From contig NYTN01000036.1 in NCBI GenBank assembly GCA_002683515.1, positions 1 to 15,661 on the forward strand: a stretch of DNA of 15,661 nucleotides, written 5' to 3'. A program made the position numbers and the translations under genes. The stretch comes from Rhodobiaceae bacterium. Lineage in GTDB: Bacteria > Pseudomonadota > Alphaproteobacteria > RS24. Positions 6,150 through 13,477 of the stretch are shown piece after piece. Within the stretch, counting starts at the first letter, position 1. Each line of letters opens with the position of its first letter. The notes under the pieces are model-generated. The model was not told where the DNA came from and ran no database searches. It saw only the letters and a list, made by a program, of their open reading frames with translations.

Positions 6150-7223
6150 TTATTGCTCGTTAAGTTCTATTAACGGCCACCTTGGGCGTGCGGCCATATC
6201 CAACATACTATCTTTGCCAGCACGCAATCTCTCGGCTCCTGCCCATGCAATCATGGCGGCATTATCTGTGCAAAGATGCGGTGGCGCTACGTGAAATTCG
6301 AAATCATGTTTGTCACAAATCTGCGCTAGAGCTGATTTAATATGCGTATTTGCGGCCACACCGCCCGCGACAACAAACTTCAAATTTGAAATTTCTTCAG
6401 ATGGCTCCATCCTGTCTTGTGAAAATCGCTTCATTGCATTTTGACTGCGCTCAACCAGACAATCCGTGATGGCTTGTTGAAGGCATGCTGACAAATTCGC
6501 TACATCAGTTTCACTGACAGGTTGCATTTGTGTCGCACGAACGCGCAAGGCTGTTTTGAGTCCCGAAAAAGAAAAATCACAACCGCCATCGCCTGTGAGA
6601 GGACGCGGTAGGTCAAAAACTGTTGGATCTCCTTTTTTTGCCGTCGCTTCTACAGCAGGGCCGCCAGGATAGCCCAATCCCATTAATTTAGCTGCTTTGT
6701 CGAAGGCTTCGCCCGCGGCATCGTCTAAGGTTGAACCATAGGTTTTGTAAACCCCATAATCCTCAACGGCTATGAGTTGACAATGCCCACCCGATACCAG
6801 CAACAATAAATAAGGAAACTGCAAAGGCGCGCATAGCCGCACAGTTAAAGCATGTCCTTCGAGATGATTAACGCCGATGAACGGCTTCTCCAGGGACAAG
6901 GCAAGCATTTTACCTGTCATTAATCCAACCATGACGCCGCCGACCAGTCCTGGTCCGGCTGTAGCGGCTATACCATCCAGAGCCGTTAGTTCAATTTTGG
7001 CTTCAGCGACGGCCTGTTCGACAAGTTTATCGATAATACTGACATGGCTGCGCGCGGCGATTTCGGGGACGACCCCACCATAAGGTTCGTGCACTTCTAT
7101 TTGGCTATGAACGCAATTGGACAAGATTTCACCTGGGCCGTTCGGATTATCAGGATTCAGACGAATGACTGCCGCTGCCGTTTCATCACAACTTGTTTCA
7201 ATGCCAAGAACGGTCAGTGTCAT
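6150..7223 (-). CDS. tsaD: tRNA N6-threonylcarbamoyladenosine transferase TsaD
   Basis: A 357-aa protein of the Kae1/TsaD/Gcp ASKHA family. It opens with VLGIETSCDETAAAV and continues with YGGVVPEIAARSH, a metal-binding His pair in VNHLEGH (His120 and His124), LLLLVSGGHCQLI, STLDDAAGEAFDKAAKLMGL, FSFSGLKTALR, VAGGVAANTHIK and CTDNAAMIAWAG. With TsaB and TsaE it transfers the threonylcarbamoyl group to A37 of tRNAs that read ANN codons, a universal and usually essential modification. All motifs are intact and the length is normal. The ATG at 7223 has AGGA about nine bases upstream. It is divergent from hemC across about 170 bp, an arrangement common in alphaproteobacteria. Confidence 0.97.
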   Translation of the reverse strand: MTLTVLGIETSCDETAAAVIRLNPDNPNGPGEILSNCVHSQIEVHEPYGGVVPEIAARSHVSIIDKLVEQAVAEAKIELTALDGIAATAGPGLVGGVMVGLMTGKMLALSLEKPFIGVNHLEGHALTVRLCAPLQFPYLLLLVSGGHCQLIAVEDYGVYKTYGSTLDDAAGEAFDKAAKLMGLGYPGGPAVEATAKKGDPTVFDLPRPLTGDGGCDFSFSGLKTALRVRATQMQPVSETDVANLSACLQQAITDCLVERSQNAMKRFSQDRMEPSEEISNLKFVVAGGVAANTHIKSALAQICDKHDFEFHVAPPHLCTDNAAMIAWAGAERLRAGKDSMLDMAARPRWPLIELNEQ

Positions 7224-7291
7224 TATAAAATTCCTAACGCTGTTCTGAATGGTGTTGTGTGATGGTTAGCCTGTTGGCGCATAAGCTTTCT

Positions 7292-7319
7292 ACTTGTCCT
7301 AAAGTCCACTTGTCCTAAA
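7292..7319. repeat. Perfect 12-bp direct repeat in the tsaD-hemC intergenic region
   Basis: ACTTGTCCTAAA occurs at 7292-7303 and at 7308-7319, a 16-bp period with the 4-bp spacer GTCC. The second copy contains TTGTCC (7310-7315), which is 17 bp before TAAACC (7333-7338), itself preceded by TG. This is a plausible hemC promoter. A factor bound to the repeat would overlap the -35 box and could control the heme operon, tsaD, or both. The identity of the binding protein is unknown. Confidence 0.45.
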
Positions 7320-7391
7320 CTGGAGAGCACTGTAAACCAGACATAATGAATTGTCTTCCTTATATCAATTTTAGCCAATGAGGTGGCTGCC

Positions 7392-8354
7392 TTGAGCCGA
7401 ATTTTTAATCTTGGTACACGCAAGTCGCCTCTTGCAATGGCTCAAAGTCGTGAAGTTGCAAGTTCTCTTTGTGATGCACATGGCTGGCCGGAGACAAGTG
7501 TTCAACTCGTTCCCATTGACACCAAAGGTGACATTCTTCTGGATCAAGCACTTTCTGAATTGGGCGGTAAGGGTTTGTTTACGCAAGAGCTTGAGAGCAA
7601 ACTGCTTTCAGGTGAACTCGATTTTGCGGTGCATTCACTCAAGGATTTACCCACACAAGATCCAAACGGATTATGTGTTGCAGCTATTCCGCCTCGAGAA
7701 GATGCGCGAGATGCACTTATTTTAGCACCGGAACTTGAGGGGATAAAAGGCCTGGAAGATTTGCCGGCACAGACTAGGTTTGGGACCGCCTCTTTGAGAC
7801 GTCAGGCACAAGTCTTACGCGTAAACTCAAATCTGGAGATTGGGTTGTTACGAGGTAATGTTGGCACTCGTATAAGCCAATTGACACATAGCACTCAAGA
7901 TAATGATGGCATCGCTGTTACATTACTTGCCGTGGCCGGATTAAAAAGACTTGGACTGAGTGAACGTGTCGATATTATTATGCCGATAGACCAAATGCTA
8001 CCAGCACCGGGGCAGGGCGCGCTGGCTGTGCAGACCCGCACTGACGATGCTGAATTGATTGACTTACTCAAACCTTTAAATTGTCCCATTACTTGGGCGC
8101 AAGTCAAAGCTGAACGTGAATTTATGGCGAAATTGGACGGTTCCTGTAAAACCCCGATTGCGGCTTATGCACAGGTTAAGGACGACAAATTGACACTTAA
8201 TGGCCGGCTTTTATCCGTAGATGGTCAGGTTTGCGCCGAGGCAAAGATTGTCGGCTCTGTAAATGAGGCCACCGCTTTGGGTGAGCGTATCGCGCAGGAC
8301 ATCAGGAATAAATACCCTGAACTTGTGCCGGTCAGCGATACGCCGGAGGGATAG
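7392..8354 (+). CDS. hemC: Hydroxymethylbilane synthase (porphobilinogen deaminase)
   Basis: A 320-aa enzyme that links four porphobilinogen units into hydroxymethylbilane. It starts SRIFNLGTRKSPLAMAQ and has LPIDTKGD-like and GGKGLFTQELE segments, FAVHSLKDLPT with the catalytic Asp (about 85), and FGTASLRRQAQVL with the substrate-binding Arg residues. GLLRGNVGTR follows, and LDGSCKTPIAAYA carries the Cys (about 252) that holds the dipyrromethane cofactor. I chose TTG 7392 because GAGGTGG is five bases upstream and the product then begins like other HemC proteins. GTG 7383, three codons earlier, is the alternative, but it lies within that Shine-Dalgarno sequence. It is the first gene of the hemC-hemD-mic60-hemY operon, 19 bp before hemD. 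Confidence 0.96.
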   Translation: MSRIFNLGTRKSPLAMAQSREVASSLCDAHGWPETSVQLVPIDTKGDILLDQALSELGGKGLFTQELESKLLSGELDFAVHSLKDLPTQDPNGLCVAAIPPREDARDALILAPELEGIKGLEDLPAQTRFGTASLRRQAQVLRVNSNLEIGLLRGNVGTRISQLTHSTQDNDGIAVTLLAVAGLKRLGLSERVDIIMPIDQMLPAPGQGALAVQTRTDDAELIDLLKPLNCPITWAQVKAEREFMAKLDGSCKTPIAAYAQVKDDKLTLNGRLLSVDGQVCAEAKIVGSVNEATALGERIAQDIRNKYPELVPVSDTPEG

Positions 8355-8373
8355 GGCTGACGCTCTGAGATGT

Positions 8374-9102
8374 ATGCATATTCTGTTGACCCGCCCCAAA
8401 GATGACATTCCGGCTCTGAAACACAAACTTGTCGAACAGGGTTTTACTGTCTCAGCATGTCCGATGCTGGATATTAACATCATGCCCGTCGAAGAGAAAG
8501 ATACCTCTACATCACAAAAAATAGCTACGGCGCAGGCTTATCTTTTTACCAGTGCTAATGGGGTAAGGGCGGCGTCCCATCATGGCTTAACAAAAAATCC
8601 AAACTTGCCCGTTTTTGCTGTTGGGCCTGCAACCGCGGATGCGTGTAGAATTGCAGGTTTCAAAAAGGTTACCGAAGCAGGGGGCGATGTCCAAAGTCTT
8701 ATTGGGATGATTAAGGCAACTGGCATGGCTGAGGCGTCGGGTTTGTTGGTACATATTTCAGGCCGCGATCAGGCTGGAAATCTTGTCCAACAACTTTGTG
8801 ATGCGGGTTATGAGGCTACCTCTATGGTGCTCTACCGCGCTGAAAAAATTTCTGCTCTCCCTGATGATATCGCAACATTTCTCGCTTCTGGTGAGATTGA
8901 CGCCGTTATGTTTTATTCATCCAGAACCGCAACTCACTTTGTCACGCTGATGAGGCGTGCTGACATCAAGATGTCGATAACCGCTTATTGTCTGTCAGAT
9001 GCGGTGGCCCAAATTTTAAAGCAGGCCGGGGTGGAAGATATAAAAGTTGCGGCAAACACAACTGAAGACAGCATGCTGAATATGCTAACTAAAAATTACT
9101 GA
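8374..9102 (+). CDS. hemD: Uroporphyrinogen-III synthase
   Basis: A 242-aa protein beginning MHILLTRPKDD, with AYLFTSANGVRA, VFAVGPATADACR, LLVHISGRDQAGNL, a YRAEKI block, and DAVMFYSSRTATHFV. These are the usual landmarks of the two-domain HemD fold. Sequence identity in this family is low, so the position directly after hemC is important support. It closes and rearranges hydroxymethylbilane into uroporphyrinogen III, the common precursor of heme, siroheme and corrinoids. The ATG at 8374 was chosen because upstream codons overlap hemC and the protein starts with the family's strand-Arg-Pro motif. Only a weak purine stretch precedes it, so translation may depend on coupling to hemC. Confidence 0.92.
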   Translation: MHILLTRPKDDIPALKHKLVEQGFTVSACPMLDINIMPVEEKDTSTSQKIATAQAYLFTSANGVRAASHHGLTKNPNLPVFAVGPATADACRIAGFKKVTEAGGDVQSLIGMIKATGMAEASGLLVHISGRDQAGNLVQQLCDAGYEATSMVLYRAEKISALPDDIATFLASGEIDAVMFYSSRTATHFVTLMRRADIKMSITAYCLSDAVAQILKQAGVEDIKVAANTTEDSMLNMLTKNY

Positions 9103-9203
9103 ATTTCTGCTAATTAAGTCGGGTATTATTTAGAACGTTGCAACTCAACGATGCAAAAGGCATCATGTGGTTAAATTGTCTTGATTCGCAATTTGAGCAA
9201 TAT

Positions 9204-10430
9204 ATGGCTGCTAGAAAACCAACACGCAAAACACAAAATAAAGCTCAGGGCAAAGCGACTGGGCCTAAGACTGTTTCTGGTAATCGGAACGCCTCTTCAG
9301 GGGAAACTGATAATGATGTGGAAGCCGAAATTATTGAACCTGAAAAAGACGAAACAAAAACTTCGTCTGACGCATATAGCAGTGTTCCCCCTTTTATTGA
9401 TATGCCGACACATTCACCCCGTAAAAGTATAATGCGGCGACTTTTTTCAAGCCTGTTACTGGTAATCGCCACTTCTGCTTTATCGCTAGCCCTGATATTT
9501 GGCGTCTTGTTTCAGACGGGGGTATTTAATCCGCAAGATAAAATGCAATTACAAACGCTGGAGAATGATCTTCAGTCTAAAGCGGATGACTTGCGGGCTC
9601 TGCAAAAAGAAATCAATCAGTTGAAAGCCCGTAATGAAGCAGCTCTGGCTTTGTTCTCTGAGTTTAATGAAAAGCTGACGGGTCTGGAAGATACTGAAAA
9701 TCTTGAGACACGGCTGGCGGGGATGGATGAATTAATCTCGGCACTAGAAGAGCGCAGTGATGAAAACAGATCCCTCTTGCTGAGTGATGCCAAAAAACTT
9801 GAGACCTTGTCGCGTTCTGTTGGGGCGCTTAGGGAAAAAAGAGTAACTGCGCTCCCAAAAGCCTATTCGGATTCAGAGTCCCAAAACCCGGCAGATCGTC
9901 TGGCACAAGCTATTATCAGTGGGGGCCCGTTTGACGCAGAATTAAAAGCTGTCGAAGCTGAAGGGCAACTCAGTGCCTCTCTCGACTGGGTTTGGCCTTA
10001 TGCGCGTCAGGGCATTCACTCGCTAGAGCGTTTGACGGAAAAATTTCAAGACCGTATCTCAGAACTGCTGCGAAGCGTGTCTTCCGGTAAAAACGATGAG
10101 ATGATGTCAGAGGGGTGGGCAAAGCGGTGGTTTGAAGGTTTGATGGACGGGCTTGGCGAATGGATTCAGATAAGGCGAACAGACTATCCTGACATTCAGG
10201 AAATTAGCGATGATGCAGGTCCAGCTTATTCTTTGCGACAAATTGAAAGGGCTCTGATTAATAATCAAGCTAGTGAAGCGCTGAAGTTAAGCCGTCGATT
10301 ACCTGCCGATATACAATCTGATTTGAAAATATGGATAGAAGATTTGCAGGGTTATGTGGAAAGCCGCCGCCTACTGTCAGTATTGATTGAACTCGATCAC
10401 CCCGTAAAGGATAAGGAGTCAATAGAGTGA
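9204..10430 (+). CDS. Alphaproteobacterial mitofilin/Mic60-like inner-membrane protein
   Basis: A 408-aa protein with a Lys/Arg-rich then acidic, disordered cytoplasmic N-terminus (about 1-78), one membrane helix (about 81-103, LLLVIATSALSLALIFGVLF), and a long heptad-rich coiled coil (about 112-220, starting LQTLENDLQSKADDLRALQK). A C-terminal helical domain contains FDAELKAVEA and QIERALINNQASEALKLSRRL, as in mitofilin domains. Mic60 shapes cristae in mitochondria. Alphaproteobacterial homologues are known to sit in heme-synthesis clusters and are linked to intracytoplasmic membranes. The start is uncertain: ATG 9204 gives a typical MAARKP N-terminus but a weak ribosome site. ATG 9165 has AAAAGG four bases upstream and adds 13 residues. 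It overlaps hemY by four bases. Confidence 0.85.
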   Translation: MAARKPTRKTQNKAQGKATGPKTVSGNRNASSGETDNDVEAEIIEPEKDETKTSSDAYSSVPPFIDMPTHSPRKSIMRRLFSSLLLVIATSALSLALIFGVLFQTGVFNPQDKMQLQTLENDLQSKADDLRALQKEINQLKARNEAALALFSEFNEKLTGLEDTENLETRLAGMDELISALEERSDENRSLLLSDAKKLETLSRSVGALREKRVTALPKAYSDSESQNPADRLAQAIISGGPFDAELKAVEAEGQLSASLDWVWPYARQGIHSLERLTEKFQDRISELLRSVSSGKNDEMMSEGWAKRWFEGLMDGLGEWIQIRRTDYPDIQEISDDAGPAYSLRQIERALINNQASEALKLSRRLPADIQSDLKIWIEDLQGYVESRRLLSVLIELDHPVKDKESIE

Positions 10431-11806
10431 GGCGGCCTTTATTTAACATTATTCTCCTTACAATTATTGGTGTTGCAGCCATCTGGCTTAGTGACCGCCC
10501 GGGTGACTTGGTATTGCGCTGGCCGGGATATGAATTACGAACGAGTGTTACGACGGGTATAGGGGTTACACTTGTCTGCCTCTTTATTTTTCTGGTTATG
10601 TGGTGGGGTTATGCTTGGCTTATAAACTGGCCTGAAAGATTTAAGGATATGCGCCAAAAGCAAAAACAGGCGCGAGGTGAGTCGGCAATGGCAGGCAGTC
10701 TCATGTCTTTAGCTGAGGGTAATGTCGCGGAGGCAAGCAAAGCTGCGCTTGAGGCGCAGAACAATTTGCCAGACCTTACTCTGCCGCTTTTGCTAGCGGC
10801 GCAGGCAGCGCGAATGGACGGTAATCATAGTTTGGCCGAAAAAAAATATAAGGCATTGATTGGTTTTCCTGCGCCTACAAACAAGCAAAACAATCCCAGA
10901 GAGCTTGGCTATCGCGGATTGTTTTCTATGGCACTTGCAGAAGGAAAACAGGACGAGGCGCGTGAGCACCTCCAACACACGCTCGCCGCATCTGCTGTTA
11001 AAAGCAAACCTATTTGGGCCTTGCAGGGTCTTTTTCAAATTGAAGCGGGTGACGGCAATTGGCAGGAGGCGTTAAAGCTTGTTGATCAGCTTGCAGCGCG
11101 TGGTGGACTTAAAAAGTCTGACGCGAAACGATTGCGGGCTGTGTTGCTGGTAGCCGAGGGGCAAGCACTTGCTCTGCAATTAGCCGAAAATGAAAACGCT
11201 GAGATAAGGGCGCAGGGTTTAAAACTTGTCCAACGTGCCATTATTCTCGAACCAGATTTTATTCCGGCGCTTGTGCTGGCATCTAAGCTTGCCTCTACAA
11301 ATAATGTTGGTAATTCAGCTCATAAGATCGTCAAACGTATTGAACAGCTTTGGAAGAAAACGCCACATCCTGATTTGGTGTCTGCGTATCTTGCTTTGCA
11401 GCCGGGAAAGTCGGCATTGCAAAATCTCAAATTAGTTCAAAAACTCACTGCAAAAAATCGCACTCATTCCGAAAGCCGTATCGCGCTTGCTAGCGCGGCA
11501 ATCAAGGCGCGGCGATGGAGCATGGCGCGTGTGGCATTACGAGATGAGGCTGAAACCCCGACGCGGCGTGTATGCCGATTAATGGCAGATCTTGAAATTG
11601 GTGAGAATGAGGACGCGGGGCTAGCTCGTGAATGGATGGACCGTGCCCTGACAGCGGTGCCGGATGCGTGTTGGGTTGGCCCGACTGGGGAAGCGGCATC
11701 GTGGCAAGCTGTATGTCCCGAAACAGGTCATATTGACGCCTTTAAATGGGGGCACCCTGCGCAGATCATGTCATCGGCTAGTTCGGGAACTGCGCTTATT
11801 GGATAA
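10427..11806 (+). CDS. hemY: HemY-like inner-membrane tetratricopeptide protein
   Basis: A 459-aa protein. Two membrane helices (about residues 4-20 and 41-63) flank a short periplasmic loop with RPGDLVLRWPGYELRTS, which is the HemY N-terminal domain signature. A soluble, Ala/Leu-rich tetratricopeptide region (about 80-400) with several helix-pair repeats follows. The C-terminus holds CRLMADLEIGENEDAGLAREWMDRAL and a WVGP..ASWQAVCP segment typical of the family. This is the TPR-type HemY of proteobacterial heme clusters, not the Gram-positive protoporphyrinogen oxidase of the same name. Its precise role is unsettled. The GTG start overlaps the mic60 stop (GTGA), with AAGGAG about nine bases upstream, indicating coupled translation. 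Confidence 0.92.
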   Translation: MRRPLFNIILLTIIGVAAIWLSDRPGDLVLRWPGYELRTSVTTGIGVTLVCLFIFLVMWWGYAWLINWPERFKDMRQKQKQARGESAMAGSLMSLAEGNVAEASKAALEAQNNLPDLTLPLLLAAQAARMDGNHSLAEKKYKALIGFPAPTNKQNNPRELGYRGLFSMALAEGKQDEAREHLQHTLAASAVKSKPIWALQGLFQIEAGDGNWQEALKLVDQLAARGGLKKSDAKRLRAVLLVAEGQALALQLAENENAEIRAQGLKLVQRAIILEPDFIPALVLASKLASTNNVGNSAHKIVKRIEQLWKKTPHPDLVSAYLALQPGKSALQNLKLVQKLTAKNRTHSESRIALASAAIKARRWSMARVALRDEAETPTRRVCRLMADLEIGENEDAGLAREWMDRALTAVPDACWVGPTGEAASWQAVCPETGHIDAFKWGHPAQIMSSASSGTALIG

Positions 11807-11811
11807 GCGCA
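11791..11811 (+). other. Perfect 9-bp inverted repeat spanning the hemY stop codon
   Basis: TGCGCTTAT (11791-11799) and ATAAGCGCA (11803-11811) are perfect complements around the 3-base loop TGG, with the hemY TAA stop inside the right arm. No T-run follows, so it is not a classical terminator. It could protect the 3' end of the operon mRNA or stop transcription only with help from Rho. Confidence 0.4.
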
Positions 11812-11892
11812 TATTCAAGAGTAAAGAAAATTTAACAAACCAAACCTGTTTGCTGAACAAATAATCTATCCAGAGGGTATTTGTGCTAACGA

Positions 11893-11965
11893 GCCGGTTT
11901 AGCTCAGTTGGTAAAGCAACGCATTCGTAATGCATAGACCGGATGTTCAAGTTTTCTTGGTGGCA
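11893..11965 (+). pseudogene. Degenerate tRNA-Thr (anticodon CGU), probable tRNA pseudogene
   Basis: The 5' part GCCGGTTTAGCTCAGTTGGTA, followed by AAGC and an anticodon arm ACGCA-TTCGTAA-TGCAT, is clearly a tRNA-Thr(CGU). The TTCAAGT T-loop is at the right distance. Pairing fails elsewhere. The acceptor arms GCCGGTT and TGGTGGC match well only at the outer four positions. The T-stem GGATG/TTTCT has one mismatch and two G-U pairs, and one mismatch each sits in the D and anticodon stems. The length (73 with the discriminator base) is normal and no CCA follows. Such damage suggests decay rather than a working tRNA. CGU-anticodon tRNA-Thr is dispensable when a UGU tRNA is present. The other tRNA genes cannot be seen here. 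Confidence 0.7.
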
Positions 11966-12078
11966 TTTTCAAAATCAGTATTATCAATAACTGTGCATAA
12001 ATTATTTTTTGACTTGAAAAAGGCAATGTTTCGTTACGTCATGTTCTTTATGAGTTCAACATTTTATTGGAGTGTACC

Positions 12079-12789
12079 ATGCGTATTTTTACAATCTTGT
12101 GTCTTTTACTTGTCCCGAGCCTCTCTCAAGCCGAGCACATAGACAATATTTCCTTTACAATAAAACCTGATTGTTCAATGGAAAAATATTTAAGCCTTGT
12201 TGATGAGTTTAGGGCTAATCCGACAATTCAGAAACATGGCTACAAAGTTAAAATTTTAAGCCCGATTACCAGTTCAAATATGACAATTAATTGGTGGGAA
12301 GGGACTACAAAGACTTTGGATGATTATTTGAATTTTGTATCTGACATGCAAAAGAAAATCCAAACGACTGGTAGTCCTGAAAATAAACTTATGGAGAAGT
12401 TTAATCAATGCATTACCAATCATGCGCGTGCAACACATTACGAGCCATTTGAAATAGATATCAGCAATGCCACGCATCTGGATGTTTGGGGTATAAAAAT
12501 CAGAGATAACTGTTCTCTTCAAGAATGGGTGGCTTTAAGTGGGGAGTTTAACGATATCGTGAAGCCCCTTGGTATGCAGGGAAATATAAAGGCTCCTGTC
12601 ATCACGCCGGATATCAATGGCTATTATTGGGTGAATTATGCAAATAGCCACTCAGCGCTTCAAGCAGCACAGGCCAAGTTTGATGCCGGCTCTGTTGAAG
12701 AAGGATCAAAATTTCAAAAAATTCAAAAAAAAGTGAATGAATGTATCTACGCCAACAGCCGTGAAACGTTTACTATTATAGATAAATAA
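12079..12789 (+). CDS. Secreted two-repeat protein of unknown function
   Basis: A 236-aa protein with a clear signal peptide (MRIFTILCLLLVPSLSQA, cleavage predicted after residue 18). The mature part is two diverged copies of one domain of about 100 residues. Copy 1 spans about 24-128 (PDCSMEKYLSLVDEF ... FNQCITNHAR) and copy 2 about 136-234 (DNCSLQEWVALSGEF ... VNECIYANSR). Each copy starts and ends with one Cys (32/111 and 145/222), spaced 79 and 77, so one disulfide per domain in the periplasm is likely. I do not recognise the family. The alternating strand/helix pattern resembles small ferredoxin-like alpha+beta barrels, but this is a guess. ATG 12079 has GGAG six bases upstream. The gene stands alone between the degenerate tRNA and a strong terminator. 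Confidence 0.85.
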   Translation: MRIFTILCLLLVPSLSQAEHIDNISFTIKPDCSMEKYLSLVDEFRANPTIQKHGYKVKILSPITSSNMTINWWEGTTKTLDDYLNFVSDMQKKIQTTGSPENKLMEKFNQCITNHARATHYEPFEIDISNATHLDVWGIKIRDNCSLQEWVALSGEFNDIVKPLGMQGNIKAPVITPDINGYYWVNYANSHSALQAAQAKFDAGSVEEGSKFQKIQKKVNECIYANSRETFTIIDK

Positions 12790-12860
12790 ATTCCGGTTCA
12801 GGATTAAACAATCTGGGGAGTGGTCGTTAATATAATTATCCTCCCTAAAGGAATTTACTT

Positions 12861-12888
12861 GCCCCGTCTTAATGGCGGGGCTTTTTTT
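12861..12888 (+). terminator. Rho-independent terminator after the secreted-protein gene
   Basis: GCCCCG (12861-12866) pairs with CGGGGC (12876-12881) around a 9-base loop, followed by seven T (12882-12888). It ends the plus-strand transcript and lies just before the 3' end of the convergent thioesterase gene at 12896. Confidence 0.9.
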
Positions 12889-12895
12889 GGTATTT

Positions 12896-13333
12896 TTAAA
12901 CTATCTTGTAGCCTGGCACAGCTGCGAACGGTTTTCGACTAACGGCAAAGGTACCGCTACCGCGTCCGATTTCTTTATTTTCATCATTATAGATAACGGC
13001 CTCGGCGATATATTGACTTTTGGTTCTATTGACTACTTTACCTACGCCCCTTATTTTGCCGAATTGAACGGGTCTTAAAAAATACAGATTAAAACTTGAG
13101 GTCAGGAGGAAGAATTCTTTTTCCATAGAATTTGCCGCAAAAATAGCAACGTCATCCATCATCTTAAAATATACAAATCCGTGAATAGAATTTGCGGCAT
13201 GATGCAGGATCGGGTCAATTACCATTTCCAATTCCGCCTCGCCCTCAGAGATTTTTAGCTTTGATTTAATCAATTCCTGAAAGGGTGCAGCGTGATACAT
13301 ATTCTCAAGTTTTTTAAAGTGTTGCTCTTGCAT
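12896..13333 (-). CDS. PaaI/YigI-like hotdog-fold thioesterase family protein
   Basis: A 145-aa protein with the hotdog pattern of PaaI-type acyl-CoA thioesterases. It has an N-terminal helical lead, EAELEMVIDPILHHAANSIHGFVYFKMMDDVAIFAANS (written here as the span 33-69) with the HG turn at 51-52 and acidic Asp60/Asp61 on the central helix, then SSFNLYFLRPVQFGKI and GRGSGTFAVS. The usual HGG is HGF here. Members hydrolyse acyl-CoA thioesters; the substrate is unknown. ATG 13333 was chosen because GGAG is six bases upstream; a TTG four codons earlier is less likely. It is divergent from the SnoaL-like gene across about 145 bp that carries the palindrome GACGTACGTC. Confidence 0.85.
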   Translation of the reverse strand: MQEQHFKKLENMYHAAPFQELIKSKLKISEGEAELEMVIDPILHHAANSIHGFVYFKMMDDVAIFAANSMEKEFFLLTSSFNLYFLRPVQFGKIRGVGKVVNRTKSQYIAEAVIYNDENKEIGRGSGTFAVSRKPFAAVPGYKIV

Positions 13334-13352
13334 GATTAACTCCAAGGCAAGT

Positions 13353-13362
13353 GACGTACGTC
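13353..13362. promoter_or_regulatory. Perfect 10-bp palindrome, candidate operator
   Basis: GACGTACGTC is a perfect palindrome 20 bp upstream of the thioesterase start, in the gap between two divergent genes. It could be a regulator-binding site for the thioesterase gene. No regulator is encoded next to it, so the call rests on position and symmetry alone. Confidence 0.25.
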
Positions 13363-13477
13363 TTACTCTAACTATAGATAAAGATAAATTTATTGCATTA
13401 ATATGACTATGTTCCCTATGTTTTTGGGTAGTTCATATTTGTTGAGAGCTACGATGTAGTGAAGTTGGGAGAGAGAT

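Noticed and set aside
8263..8373. Longer N-terminus for HemD
   Set aside because: The extension lies largely within hemC in another frame, and the family start motif begins at 8374.
11893..11965. Functional tRNA-Thr(CGU) gene
   Set aside because: Acceptor and T stems contain several mismatches, so I list it as a probable pseudogene. A covariance-model score could still change this.
12009..12037. TTGACT as the -35 box of the secreted-protein gene
   Set aside because: No -10-like hexamer lies 15 to 19 bp downstream, and a heat-shock-type promoter spacing does not fit either.
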